NCBI GenBank assembly: GCA_963803155.1
Contig: CAWDMN010000002.1
Coordinates: forward strand, 1 to 64,000
Length of the DNA stretch: 64,000 nt
Direction of reading: 5' to 3'
Source: CAWDMN01 sp963803155
Lineage (GTDB): Bacteria > Acidobacteriota > Terriglobia > Versatilivoradales > Versatilivoraceae
Numbering within the stretch: the stretch's first letter is position 1; each line of letters starts with the position of its first letter. Below, piece after piece: positions 1-9,444 of the stretch. The notes under the pieces were generated by a model, which saw only the letters and a list, made by a program, of their open reading frames with translations, searched no databases and had not been told where the DNA came from. A program made the translations under genes and the position numbers.

Positions 1-1329
1 CAATATACTGCCATCCCGGCCGACGAACTTCATGGGCAGAGCGCTTCCAGTATAACTGCCGGCTGGGCCAAGGAAATGTCCCTGGCTGGACTCCTGGTCG
101 TAGTGGTACACGTTGCAATCGTAATGAATGCCATAGCTGGCTTCGAGGCGAGCCTGGGCCGCAAAATCGGGCTTCCCCTCCGCATCCAAACCGCACCAGA
201 CAATCCAATGGTTCCTCACCGTCAGCATCGGAAGATTGTAGCTACGCTTGAAGGCTTCCACGTTCGAACGGATTGCCAAATCCATGCCCTGATAAGTGGG
301 CTGAGCGGCTTCGTGCGTGTCGTCCACATGCCCGGAAATTTCAAACCCTTCGGAAATCCAACGCTGCACGGTACTGGCGGGGATGTAATCCCCTTTCAAA
401 TAAAGAGTCATCCGCCCGCCTCTGCTTTTTACGTCAGCCAAGTGAGCCTCCAGATCCGCTTCAGGCGAATCTTCTCCATCATCCGTCAATATTACCAAGC
501 CTTTGGAAAGGGCGGGAAAATACCAGAGGCGAGGCAATGGTTTCTTGCTGGCCATCAAGGTTTCAATGATTCGGGAAAGCAGGCGCATTTGTTCGTCCGC
601 CTGGTTTAGAGCATTCTTGGATGGATTCACCCATCCGCTCGTGAACATGTCGGCGGCCCTGATGCCCAAAATGCCATCCTTTTCCCGCCCCGCGTACATC
701 GGGTTCCCCTGACGCGTGAAGACAATGCTTTGAGGAAGATTGTAGCAGAAGGCCACGGCCTTTCCCTTTCCCCAGTCACGCCAAACCACGGCTGGTCCCC
801 CCGCCGGCTCATTCTCGCGACGAAAGAACGATGCTAGGGCCGTGGTTCCGCTTAGCTTATATTGATCGGATTCTCCATGAATTTGGAGAGAATCTGCCAT
901 CAGCCCTTTCCCCAGGTCTGTCTTGGTATCTATTTTGATATAGCCTTCCGGCCATGCCTCTCCGGCGGGAGCAATACCAAAGATTTTTGAAAGTTGTGGG
1001 GCTGGACGAAATGCAACGAGATTTCCCCCCTCCTTCACATAATGGCTCAACTGTTCAGCTTGTCCTTTAGTGAGCGGTGTTTCAGCCAGCAGAACGATGT
1101 CAAAATTCTTCAGATAGCCGGCGGTCACATTCGGATCAAGCGGAGATTCCATTTGGAAACTATTTAATCCCTCGGCTCTAAGAATCTCCCCGAGGTAGGT
1201 CCCAAATCCTCGAGAGGTCGCCAGCACAAGGATGGGAATTTGAGGCGGACTGACGGCATGAAGGACATTCACGCCCAAAAAAACAATCAAGACTACATGT
1301 AACGCCAGAATGATAATCTTGTTTTTCAA
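1..1329 (-). CDS. Secreted polysaccharide-deacetylase-like protein with amidotransferase-like N-terminal domain (3' end off window)
   Basis: The reading frame is open for 443 codons and leaves the window at base 1, so the C-terminus is missing. I chose the TTG at 1327-1329 because an AGGAG lies at 1338-1342, 8 nt upstream. The first ~26 residues form a signal peptide (KNK followed by a hydrophobic run ending HAVS). Residues ~30-135 look like the class-I amidotransferase-like fold found in glycosidase trimerisation domains (PILVLATSRGFG; FDIVLLAETPLT; YVKEGGNLVAF). From residue ~278 the text resembles a NodB-type deacetylase: a Asp pair D283-D284 in TDDGED and a His pair H334/H339 in GHVDDTHE, the usual metal ligands. 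The domains and export are inferred from these motifs; the substrate is unknown. A carbohydrate role fits the neighbourhood but is not proven. Confidence 0.8.
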   Translation of the reverse strand, partial: MKNKIIILALHVVLIVFLGVNVLHAVSPPQIPILVLATSRGFGTYLGEILRAEGLNSFQMESPLDPNVTAGYLKNFDIVLLAETPLTKGQAEQLSHYVKEGGNLVAFRPAPQLSKIFGIAPAGEAWPEGYIKIDTKTDLGKGLMADSLQIHGESDQYKLSGTTALASFFRRENEPAGGPAVVWRDWGKGKAVAFCYNLPQSIVFTRQGNPMYAGREKDGILGIRAADMFTSGWVNPSKNALNQADEQMRLLSRIIETLMASKKPLPRLWYFPALSKGLVILTDDGEDSPEADLEAHLADVKSRGGRMTLYLKGDYIPASTVQRWISEGFEISGHVDDTHEAAQPTYQGMDLAIRSNVEAFKRSYNLPMLTVRNHWIVWCGLDAEGKPDFAAQARLEASYGIHYDCNVYHYDQESSQGHFLGPAGSYTGSALPMKFVGRDGSIL

Positions 1330-1405
1330 TTGATATTCTCCTGCTCTGAAAATCTCCCTTCAAAGGGGGAATAAAATTTTATCTTCTTAATTTGACGGCC
1401 CCGCC

Positions 1406-1568
1406 ATCAGGAGCGGCTCCTCAGAAAATAGCGTGGATGGAGGTGGGGTGCCCCCCCGCTAGTGTTTGCTAAGCGTGCTCAGACGGCCTGAGGGCAGGCC
1501 GCCTCCATCATCCCATTTTCATTCCCCTGTTGAGCCAGCCGCGCTGGCATGAGTGGCTCCTCCGAAAA
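1406..1568. repeat. Intergenic repeat family R2, copy 1
   Basis: This is the most complete of three copies (others at 22055-22198 and 54390-54527). The core is an imperfect inverted repeat, GATGGAGGTGG at ~1435 against CCGCCTCCATC at ~1500, followed by a conserved tail with GCGCTGGCATGAGTGGCTCC. The unit also starts with GGAGCGGCTCCTCAGAAAA, echoed at its end. It fills most of the 394 bp gap between the deacetylase-like gene and the epimerase-like gene. I see no ORF of its own here. Confidence 0.7.
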
Positions 1569-1638
1569 TCCCTGCCGTGCGGCTAATTATGGCAGATAAA
1601 TTGAATTGATTGGCTGCGATTGTTGCGCGGAGTCGCCT

Positions 1639-1673
1639 CGCAGACCCACGATTTCCCGGTAGTCTGCGCTACG
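1639..1673. repeat. Half-copy of palindromic repeat family R1
   Basis: A single hairpin arm (CGCAGAC ... GTCTGCG, then CTAC) matches one half of the double-hairpin R1 element seen complete at 37552-37652. It sits just downstream of the minus-strand epimerase-like gene. Confidence 0.55.
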
Positions 1674-1723
1674 ACGACAACTTTGTCCAACCCGCTGGAT
1701 AATTTTCTCATACTCCAGCGGAT

Positions 1724-2728
1724 TCATACTCCGCATGGCAGTTGTGAGGAAAGCCGCTCGATCGCCTGCCGATGGGTTTCAGGCTTGAAATAAATCGTAG
1801 CGCGAACTTCCACTGAAAAAGTCTCTTCCGCTTCCAAATGCCGATGAGTGCCCTGAGTGACAGCCTCCGCCAGATGAACGGGCCTGCTAGTCCACGGTTC
1901 GATAATCACGTGGTGATGCCCTCGGTAACCGCCGTAGTTGAGCCACATCCAGAGGTGCGGGCATGTTTTGTGCGGGAACTGCAACAGAAAACCCTGGCCC
2001 GATTGGGTGTCCTCCACGGCATACCATCCGTCTTCGAGCTCCGTGGCATAATGTCCGCAAAACACTCCGGATTTGATTCCCTGGACAAAGGTCATGTCAA
2101 CGGTTCCCTCGACAGTCTCCAAAAAGGGCCAGGCATATTGCTGGCCAGGGCTCCCCAGCCATGCCGTGGAAGATTGGCCAACAATGCCAGTTTTCGCAGG
2201 GATTCGCAGAACCGTTGAATCCGTGATAGTCAGGGCCGGATGAGTTCCCCAGACAAAGTCCAGAGGAAGAGGTCCAAGATTTTTGATTTCGTGCCGGATG
2301 CGCAGAACGGGCAACTGTTCAGACAGAAACACGGTCTTTATCACGCGTACTGGGCTGATCGGCCCAAAACAAGCCAATTGGGCGGCTAGGTTCCCTTCCC
2401 TGCGATTTGCCCAATCAACTTTCCAGCGCAGGGATCGCAGTTCTCCCAGCGTGGGGTAATGCTCGCCACGAAAATCGCATTCATCGCAAGTGGGAAAGAC
2501 ATCATCCCATCCTCCGCACCAGTAGTTGTCAAAATTGGCTTCGACGGGATATGTCTGAGGCTCAACCCGGGGATTGTGCCAGAGAAAATTCCTGCCATTG
2601 GGTTTCCAGATCAAATCGTAGATCTTACCGCCCACATCGGGTAAAAGGTTGACCTGCAGCCAATCGTTTTCTATTTCGAGCACTTTCATGCCGGAGGTTC
2701 CGGTTTTCAACTCTATTCGTGAAGTCAT
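1724..2728 (-). CDS. Aldose 1-epimerase-like (galactose mutarotase fold) protein
   Basis: 334 residues. The start is the ATG at 2726-2728 with GGGAGG 11 nt upstream; a TTG three codons earlier is too close to that site. No signal peptide, so cytoplasmic. The protein has features of the mutarotase-like beta-sandwich: an N-terminal NDWLQVNLLPDVGGKIYDL stretch that fits the 'G-GG-I' strand of aldose epimerase-like proteins, FVWGTHPAL near the middle, and a C-terminal HHHVIIEPWTSRP segment where a conserved Glu lies in this fold. Members interconvert sugar anomers or belong to uncharacterised DUF4380/DUF5107-like groups; I cannot choose between them. It could supply the right anomer for sugars released by the surrounding glycosidases. 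It is followed by repeats and appears to be a single-gene unit. Confidence 0.7.
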   Translation of the reverse strand: MTSRIELKTGTSGMKVLEIENDWLQVNLLPDVGGKIYDLIWKPNGRNFLWHNPRVEPQTYPVEANFDNYWCGGWDDVFPTCDECDFRGEHYPTLGELRSLRWKVDWANRREGNLAAQLACFGPISPVRVIKTVFLSEQLPVLRIRHEIKNLGPLPLDFVWGTHPALTITDSTVLRIPAKTGIVGQSSTAWLGSPGQQYAWPFLETVEGTVDMTFVQGIKSGVFCGHYATELEDGWYAVEDTQSGQGFLLQFPHKTCPHLWMWLNYGGYRGHHHVIIEPWTSRPVHLAEAVTQGTHRHLEAEETFSVEVRATIYFKPETHRQAIERLSSQLPCGV

Positions 2729-3016
2729 CGAAACCAAAACCTCCCTTTGCTAAAAGCGCGAAGCGTATGCCGGTGATCAAGGTGGCGGAACAAGACCACG
2801 CGGTTAAATTTCCTAGGAAGCCAAAAAGAAGGCACCTGGCCCTGAGTGATTGCCATGTTTTATTGACTGGCCGCTTTATCGAGGGAGCTGAGGCATCGTC
2901 AATAATTAATCGTTACAACTAAGTTCGTCTCATTGGCCACGGAGGGGAAAGGCGCGGCCGTCAGGCAGCGTCAGGATTGGTCTGAGGTTTTTGACTGGCG
3001 GGAATCGCCAGCATTC

Positions 3017-3099
3017 ACACCACCCCGGCCTCGACTTCGTCTCGGCCACACCTTCCGCTGAGGCGGATTTGCCAACCTCGTCCGGAGAGGGGAAATTTG
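3017..3099 (-). repeat. Intergenic repeat family R3, copy 1
   Basis: Read on the minus strand it matches 42701-42775: CGGACGAGGTTGGCAAATCC, then CGCC-AGCGGAAGG, a GC-rich stretch and GGGGTGGTG. A shorter version is at 42837-42886. The match is imperfect but runs over about 75 bases in non-coding sequence. Confidence 0.65.
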
Positions 3100-3319
3100 A
3101 ACCGGCATTTTATTTACGAGGTCTAAGCAGTTCTTGGCCAACTTCTACTCACCACCTGATTAGGCCCGCCGAATGAGATGGGACAGAGTCGAGACTCTAT
3201 CATAAAACGAGATTTCTCCCGACGCCAGCGACATCTTCAGAAAAGGGGAGCATGGTTCAACCAGTGGAACGATTTTTCAAAACTGCGCGGATGTTATTTT
3301 CCATCATGGGTGAGATTCT

Positions 3320-3355
3320 GAATCGGTATCGGAAATTCGATTGCGATACCGATTC
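3320..3355. promoter_or_regulatory. Perfect 12-bp inverted repeat (possible operator)
   Basis: GAATCGGTATCG at 3320-3331 is repeated exactly in reverse complement at 3344-3355, with a 12-nt spacer. No T-run follows on either strand, so it does not look like a terminator, and the motif was not seen elsewhere in the window. It lies ~590 bp upstream of the epimerase-like gene and ~530 bp beyond the kinase stop. A dimeric regulator site is one reading. Confidence 0.4.
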
Positions 3356-3734
3356 CGTGAAAACAAGTTGTCCTGCGCAGTGGAGATTTTTCTTCGAATC
3401 CCAAAATCATTTATAAAAATTTGAACCGTCGAAGGATGTTGCCGTGAATAAGCCTAGTCTCGGAATTGGATTTGATCGGGTGTGATTTAAGTGAGGCAAG
3501 CCAATTTTGACGCGGCATTCAAAGGATGATCCGAGGAGCAGACTTGAAGAGCTGATGGAGCAGTGAACAGGAAATGTAATCGGAAAAAGGGGCCACTTTT
3601 TTACTGATTGATGGAGCCTGGCTCGTGGCACAACGAATTTGAACTTCCAAAATATGATTTAAAACCTTTGCGGATTGCGGCTCAGTCAAGTCAATGTCGA
3701 TTTATGAAGAGTGTAATCCTGCTTTTGTAGGATG

Positions 3735-3848
3735 GGCTAGCGCGGGGTGACAGCGGTCACCTCGTGTATTCCATGAGGCGTTGGACGTGGCGTCCCCGAT
3801 GCGTTACGCTCTTCGAGCTAACCCGCCTTTTGGCGGGCTAACGCATCC
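3735..3848. repeat. Multi-hairpin intergenic element R6, with a three-way-junction-like end
   Basis: The right half folds well: an outer stem GATGCGTTA (3798-3806) with TAACGCATC (3839-3847) encloses two hairpins, GCTC-TTC-GAGC (3808-3818) and CCCGCC-TTTT-GGCGGG (3822-3837). The left half has GGTGACAGCGGTCACC and GGACGTGGCGTCC. Related text (GTGACCGCCGTCAC) is found near 54295-54320. It lies immediately 3' of the sensor kinase gene. Confidence 0.6.
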
Positions 3849-3881
3849 TTCAAAAAAATGCATTTGATACAAAGATCCAAG

Positions 3882-6800
3882 TTAGTCGTTTTCTCCCAGT
3901 ATTTGCAGGACTGTCTCGATAGTCTCCGTCAACTCGTCGAAGCGAATAGGTTTGGCCACATACTCATCCATGCCCGCATTCAAACAAATCTCCTTGTCTC
4001 CCTGCAGTGCATGGGCAGTCATGGCGATGATCGGGATCCGGTGCCGAGGCGGGCGTGCAGAAGGCCACGGAGCGATTTCCCCATTGCGCATTTGCTGCTC
4101 CATCCGCCGAATTGCAGCCGCGGCTTCCAACCCATCCATTTCCGGCATTTGAACATCCATCAGGATCAGGTCATGTTTTCCCCGGGCCAGAGCCGCCAAT
4201 ACTTCTTTCCCATTGGTGACGGCAGATACTCGATGTCCCTGTTTTTGCAACATTCGTATGGCCAGAGTTTGATTGACGGGATTATCTTCGGCTAACAAAA
4301 TGTGGAGTGGATGATTGGATTTTTGCCGGGCCTGGCTCTCCCGCAACATGTGGCGCGTGATGGGGGAGGACTTGGGCGCCTCGATTTCATCTCCCGGCTT
4401 TTCAGTTAAGACTTTGATGATGGCGCTGTGCAAATAGGCAGGGTAGACAGGTTTGGTTAAATAGGCAGAAATGCCCAATTGCCGGCAACGGGCGACATCT
4501 CCGCGCTGTCCAACGGAGGTCAGCATCACAATCTGACAGGTGGCAAGCTGAGGGTGCTGTTTGATATGTTCCGTCAGGGAAAATCCATCCATTTCCGGCA
4601 TATGAAAATCCAAAACTACGAGCGGAAAAGGAGTCCCATTCCGATTGGCTTGTTCCAATAAATGGAGGGCCATCCTGCCATTTTCGGCGGATTTCGGCTG
4701 CATCTGCCACCGTGCCAGCCAATCCTCGAGAATGCGCCTATTGGTGGCATTATCATCCACGACTAAAACAGGCAGGTCTCGCAAGTCAATTGAAGCGGGA
4801 ATTTCCGTTTTATTCGGGGCTTCCGGTTGAATTCCAAATCGGCCTGTAAAATGGAACGTACTCCCCTGCTTCTCCTTGCTTTCCAACCAAATCTTGCCTT
4901 CCATCAAGTGGACGAGTTGTGTAGAGATGGCCAAACCCAAACCGGTTCCGCCATAACGCCGTGTGGTGGATCCATCAGCTTGAGTGAAAGGAGCAAAAAT
5001 GGAGCGCTGTTTTTCAAGCGGGACTCCAATTCCAGTGTCTTTCACCGAAAAGCGCAGCCAGCAATCTGTCTTCTTCTTTGGGGCAGAGGCCAAGGGGGAA
5101 GACTTGAGATCCACCATCCCGGCCGGTTCATTCGCTTCTCCTTCAGGATGCCACAGGCCGACTTCCAGCATGACTTCCCCTTTGGAAGTGAATTTGATGG
5201 CATTGCCGATCAAGTTGACTAAGACCTGTCGCAAGCGCCCGGGATCTCCGACCAATCCCTCCGGAACGTCCGGAAGCACGTGCCACAACAACTCCAACTC
5301 TTTCTCGGCTGCTTTCAGACTCAGAGTCATAATGGTGTGGTTCAAGCATTCCATCAAATCGAACTCGATCGGATCCAACTCGAGTTTCCCCGCTTCAATT
5401 TTCGAGAAATCGAGAATGTCATTCAACAAGGAGAGAAGGGAGTCAGCGGAAACTTTAACAGCCATGAGACCTTCATGCTGATCGGGAGTGAGTTCCGAAT
5501 CCAGCATGAGGCTGGTCATCCCAATAATTCCATTCATCGGCGTGCGAATTTCATGACTCATGTTGGCCAAAAATTCGCTCTTGGCCCGGCTGGCCGATTC
5601 CGCGGCACTCTTGGACAGCTGCAATGCCATTTCCGCTTGTTGGCGGATTTTGACCTCTTCGCGCAGTTCGCAAGTCCGCTTGTCCACCAACCGAGAGAGC
5701 TTCCTCTCTCGCTCCTCGAGGTGGTTAATACGCAACCGGTGAACGGCAAAGCCCGCCAAGAGTCCTCCCATAACCACGAGAAAGTAGAAAAAAGGAGTCT
5801 GATAATAATGGGGCTTGAGATAGAAGCTGGCCGAGGCGGAGGTCCAATTACCCAGGTTGGTTTGCGATGCCGCTATAATTCGAAAATGGTATTCCCCAGG
5901 TGGCAGGTTGGTGAAAATAGCCGTGCGCCGGCGAGTTTCGACCCAGTCTTTGTCGTATCCTTCCAACCTGTAGCGATAGACGATTTTTTCCGGATCAAGC
6001 AAGTTTACCGCGGCATATTGAATCTCGACATTCCCCTTTCCCGGAGAAACAAGCAAAGTCCCCTTCCGAGGCAATATTTGGCCATCGGCTCTTACTTGTT
6101 CGATCTGCAAGGAGAAGGCCCGGCTTTCCAGCTTGACCTTGGCCGGATCAACAACGGCCACCCCCTTGCTGGTCGCAAACCAAAGCCGTCCGTCTTCGCC
6201 TTTCCAGCCCGCCGGCTGATTTTCACAACCGCATTCGCTGGTCGCCATGCCATCGCTCATGCCATAGGCAATCGAGTTGATGCGGGACACTTTTTTATTG
6301 GCAAAATCCTCCAGCTCTTTTTTGCTGACTCGAAAAATTCCCCGCCCACTGCTCATCCACAAAAAGCCGCTGGAATCTTCCAAAATCTCGCATACCGAAT
6401 CGACGTAAAGCCCATCCTCAACCCGGTAGGCCGTGAAAACTCCTTCATTCATTCGGGTCAGCCCCGCGTCAGTGCCGATCCAAAGCACTTGATCCGCGTC
6501 CTCATATAATGCCAGCACCCGATTGCTGGCGAGTCCCTGCGGCATGGTAAAGACGGAAAAAAGGCCACCCTGATATCGGAAAAGTCCCGCGTTTTCCGTC
6601 CCAGCCCAAAGCGCCCCATTCTTGCTTTCAATCAAGCATCGGATGGAAGCTTCCGGATGCCCCGTCTGATTGGAAAGGGATGTGATCGTGTCATTCTTGA
6701 ACCGGTTTAATCCGCTGCTGGTTCCCAGCCAAAGGGTTCCGTCTTTCGTCTGGCAAAAGGTCCGGACATCATTGCTCAACAATCCCTGCCGAAGCGTAAA

Positions 6801-8162
6801 AACGGCAAACTGACGATTGAAAATCCGATTGACACCCTTCTCTCCGGCGCCAATCCACAAGCTGCCATCGCGGCTTTCAAATACCGAATTAATGGTCTCG
6901 TTGAGGAGGCCGTCGCGGGGAGTCAAAACGGTAATTTTTCCGTCTTTCAGCCGGTTCAATCCACCTCCTTCGGTTCCCATCCAAAGGCTTCCATCCCGGC
7001 TTCCATAGACACATTTGACATCTTCGTTCGATAGCCCTTCCCTTTTGGTAAAGGAAGTGACCACTCCGTCTTTCAGACGGTTCAGACCGCCTCCCCGCGT
7101 GCCAATCCAAAGGCTCCCCTCTTTGTCCTCGAAGAGTGAAAGGATGTAATCGCTCGAAAGGCCGTCCGCGGTGGTATATGAGCGGAACCGGCCAGATTGA
7201 AAGCGAGCCAGGCCTCCTCCCATTGTGCCGGCCCAGAGATTTCCACCGCGGTCTTTGCAGATAGACCAGACATCCTTGTCCAGCAGTCCCTGTTTCACAC
7301 TAAACGCGGTGAAACGCCCCTGGGTCAGCTGATCTACGCCTCCGCCGTCAGTGCCAATCCAGAGGCTGCCATCGTCGTCTTCAAAAAATGACATGCCATC
7401 GTTGTCGGACATTCCCTGTTCAATTCCGAAATGGACAATCTTTCCATTTTGAAATTGGTCGACTCCGTTGTCGGTGCCGATCCACAATCTCCCTGCCTTG
7501 TCTTCGAAGAGCGAGTAGATCCAATTGCTGCATAATCCATTTTGGGTGGTAAAAGAGGTAAATTCCCCGTTCGCCCAACGATTGAGACCTCCACCATGAG
7601 TGCCGATCCAGAGATGCCCCTCCCGGCTCAAACAGAGGGAGGAGACCTCTTGAGCGGAGAGTCCTTCCTTCGCGGTAAAACTTGCGAACTTGTCCCCCGA
7701 CATTTTCACGAGCCCCCCATTGGTTCCAATCCAAAGGGTTCCATCCGGCAAAGCCACGAGAGCCGCGATTGAATTATCAATGAGACCGGGTGAATTTCTT
7801 TTGTCGAAAACAGTGAAGCGGATTCCGTCAAAGCGGGCCAATCCAGCCGGAGTTCCAAGCCAGAGGAAGCCGTCAGGAGTCTGGGCGATTGCGGTGATTG
7901 TATTCTGGGGAAGGCCGTTCTGGGTCTGCCAGACTTGATGGACGTATTGGCTGAAGGCCTTGGTGCGATCCAATCCGAACAGGAACACTCCGGAAAAACA
8001 GCTGACGATCAAGAGGATAATTGTGCGGCAAAAAACGCTGGAAAATCGTAGAATTGGACAGCACGGCATGCTTATTTTAGGGAACTCGTTTCTCCGGCTG
8101 GCCACTCTCGAAGGGAATGCCAAACGGTACGGGGTTTCTGATAGCCACTGAAGAATCAACAT
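3882..8162 (-). CDS. Propeller-type hybrid sensor histidine kinase with two receiver domains
   Basis: 1426 residues. An N-terminal membrane anchor (~42-62) is followed by 14 LW(I/L/A)GT-type repeats over ~75-680, as expected for two seven-bladed beta-propellers. Next come a Y_Y_Y domain (~695-775), a transmembrane helix (~785-805), a coiled linker and a HisKA domain with phospho-acceptor H870 in MSHEIRTPMNG. The ATPase domain shows LVNLIGNAIKFT, DTGIGVP and GGTGLGLAIS. Two receivers follow, with phospho-acceptor D1185 (LDFHMPEMDG) and D1336 (MDVQMPEMDG) and KP motifs. The periplasmic part resembles the oligosaccharide sensors of Bacteroides hybrid two-component systems, but there is no DNA-binding domain, so a separate output protein is needed. 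ATG 8162 has a GAGG 9 nt upstream; ATG 8069 is an alternative. It is divergent from the sugar isomerase gene, which hints at a sugar signal. Confidence 0.93.
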   Translation of the reverse strand: MLILQWLSETPYRLAFPSRVASRRNEFPKISMPCCPILRFSSVFCRTIILLIVSCFSGVFLFGLDRTKAFSQYVHQVWQTQNGLPQNTITAIAQTPDGFLWLGTPAGLARFDGIRFTVFDKRNSPGLIDNSIAALVALPDGTLWIGTNGGLVKMSGDKFASFTAKEGLSAQEVSSLCLSREGHLWIGTHGGGLNRWANGEFTSFTTQNGLCSNWIYSLFEDKAGRLWIGTDNGVDQFQNGKIVHFGIEQGMSDNDGMSFFEDDDGSLWIGTDGGGVDQLTQGRFTAFSVKQGLLDKDVWSICKDRGGNLWAGTMGGGLARFQSGRFRSYTTADGLSSDYILSLFEDKEGSLWIGTRGGGLNRLKDGVVTSFTKREGLSNEDVKCVYGSRDGSLWMGTEGGGLNRLKDGKITVLTPRDGLLNETINSVFESRDGSLWIGAGEKGVNRIFNRQFAVFTLRQGLLSNDVRTFCQTKDGTLWLGTSSGLNRFKNDTITSLSNQTGHPEASIRCLIESKNGALWAGTENAGLFRYQGGLFSVFTMPQGLASNRVLALYEDADQVLWIGTDAGLTRMNEGVFTAYRVEDGLYVDSVCEILEDSSGFLWMSSGRGIFRVSKKELEDFANKKVSRINSIAYGMSDGMATSECGCENQPAGWKGEDGRLWFATSKGVAVVDPAKVKLESRAFSLQIEQVRADGQILPRKGTLLVSPGKGNVEIQYAAVNLLDPEKIVYRYRLEGYDKDWVETRRRTAIFTNLPPGEYHFRIIAASQTNLGNWTSASASFYLKPHYYQTPFFYFLVVMGGLLAGFAVHRLRINHLEERERKLSRLVDKRTCELREEVKIRQQAEMALQLSKSAAESASRAKSEFLANMSHEIRTPMNGIIGMTSLMLDSELTPDQHEGLMAVKVSADSLLSLLNDILDFSKIEAGKLELDPIEFDLMECLNHTIMTLSLKAAEKELELLWHVLPDVPEGLVGDPGRLRQVLVNLIGNAIKFTSKGEVMLEVGLWHPEGEANEPAGMVDLKSSPLASAPKKKTDCWLRFSVKDTGIGVPLEKQRSIFAPFTQADGSTTRRYGGTGLGLAISTQLVHLMEGKIWLESKEKQGSTFHFTGRFGIQPEAPNKTEIPASIDLRDLPVLVVDDNATNRRILEDWLARWQMQPKSAENGRMALHLLEQANRNGTPFPLVVLDFHMPEMDGFSLTEHIKQHPQLATCQIVMLTSVGQRGDVARCRQLGISAYLTKPVYPAYLHSAIIKVLTEKPGDEIEAPKSSPITRHMLRESQARQKSNHPLHILLAEDNPVNQTLAIRMLQKQGHRVSAVTNGKEVLAALARGKHDLILMDVQMPEMDGLEAAAAIRRMEQQMRNGEIAPWPSARPPRHRIPIIAMTAHALQGDKEICLNAGMDEYVAKPIRFDELTETIETVLQILGEND

Positions 8163-8263
8163 CTAGTTCGTCCTCATCGTTGTTATCGGACAAATGCCAT
8201 GAATTCTTCACGGGATTTGTTCGGAACTTAGCTATAAAAATACTTGGGACAGGAGACATTACC

Positions 8264-9196
8264 ATGACTGATCTATCTCGCCGAAATTTCATTCAAACCG
8301 CCGCTCTCACGGGTGCGGGGATGACCCTCTTGCCAGAATTGGGCGATGCTGCTCCAGGCAAGCCCACATTGGGGGATCCCTTGCAGGACATGCCAGTGGG
8401 TATTATTTCCAATGCCAATAATCCCGAAGTGGAGTTGGCCTATGTCAAAAAGCTTGGCTTCAAGGTATGTCAGCTGGGAATCGATGGTTACTCCTCACCC
8501 TTAGCTAGCCGTGTGAAACAAGCGCTCCGGCAAAATGGCTTGCAGCCAACCTCACTCATTTGTGGAGGACCGGGACCAGAAGTGTATGACTTTTACCAGG
8601 GACCCGCCACCATCGGCCTGGTTCCCCGCAAGTATCGCAAAGAGCGAATCGCCCGGTTCAAGCAGGGGATTGACTTTTGCCGGGAAGCCGGAATTCCGGC
8701 CGTGCAGGGACATTTCGGTTTTATTCCAGAAAATCCCGGAGACCCACTTTATTCGGAGTTCATCGCTGTTGTTAAAGAAGTCGCTGGCTATGCCAAGGAA
8801 CGCGGAATTGTCGTAGGTTTTGAGACAGGCCAAGAGACTCCCGTAACTTTGCTTCGAGCCATCGAGGATACTGGGACTGGCAATCTTTTTGTAAATTACG
8901 ATGTAGCGAACCTGATCTTATATGGCAAGGCAAATCCTCTGGACGGGCTGGAGGTGATCGGCAAACACGTCAGATCGCTTCACGCCAAAGATGGATTCTA
9001 TCCCACCAACCCGCGGGAGTTAGGCAAGGAGGCGCCCGTGGGGAAAGGGAAAGTCAACTTCCCGGGCATTATTCGCAAACTGAAGGAACTAAAATTCAAA
9101 GGGCATATCATCATTGAATATGAGTTGGGCCCTCAGGCCGCTGGCTATTTAGCTCAAACCAAGCAATATCTGGAACAATTGATTAGAACCGCATGA
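8264..9196 (+). CDS. Tat-exported sugar phosphate isomerase/epimerase-like TIM barrel
   Basis: 310 residues from ATG 8264, which has AGGAG at 8251-8255; a longer upstream frame overlaps the divergent kinase gene and lacks a site. The N-terminus LSRRNFIQTAALTGAGM is a twin-arginine signal, so the protein is expected in the periplasm. The rest is a xylose-isomerase-like (AP endonuclease 2 superfamily) barrel: GIISNANNPEVELAYVKKLG, GVQ-like AVQGHFGFIP, ETGQET, NYDVANLILYGKANPLDG, LHAKDGF (metal-binding H and D) and a terminal GHIIIEYELG. These proteins isomerise or epimerise sugars using a divalent metal; the substrate is unknown. Confidence 0.88.
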   Translation: MTDLSRRNFIQTAALTGAGMTLLPELGDAAPGKPTLGDPLQDMPVGIISNANNPEVELAYVKKLGFKVCQLGIDGYSSPLASRVKQALRQNGLQPTSLICGGPGPEVYDFYQGPATIGLVPRKYRKERIARFKQGIDFCREAGIPAVQGHFGFIPENPGDPLYSEFIAVVKEVAGYAKERGIVVGFETGQETPVTLLRAIEDTGTGNLFVNYDVANLILYGKANPLDGLEVIGKHVRSLHAKDGFYPTNPRELGKEAPVGKGKVNFPGIIRKLKELKFKGHIIIEYELGPQAAGYLAQTKQYLEQLIRTA

Positions 9197-9444
9197 CCGG
9201 GGCAGTTCACGGGATATGAATGCCTTCGAGTGGGGAGGATATCGTTGGGGGGGGGCGACTGCATGCCTGGCTGGTCTGCTTGAGCAGCAAACGTCGGCGA
9301 TATTGAGTCAAGTATTGAATTGGGAGCCAGCAGGTTCATGTAATCCGAGAGGAGGTCTCGCCAAACTGAATATGCTCTTTGTCTAAATGGCACACGGGGG
9401 TGAAGGATCAAGCATCTGATTGCCATCACCCCGCGAGACCGTAA

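Larger units (their letters stand above)
2729..3881. other. 1.15 kb gene-free region rich in repeats
   Basis: No convincing gene on either strand. It holds an R3 repeat (3017-3099), an isolated perfect 12-bp inverted repeat (3320-3355) and a multi-hairpin R6 element (3735-3848). Short open frames here lack ribosome sites and run through the repeats. The epimerase-like gene reads out of its left side, and the sensor kinase ends at its right side. Confidence 0.6.

Noticed and set aside
8069..8162. Downstream start (ATG 8069) for the sensor kinase
   Set aside because: It has no ribosome site, whereas ATG 8162 has a GAGG at a suitable distance; the choice remains tentative.
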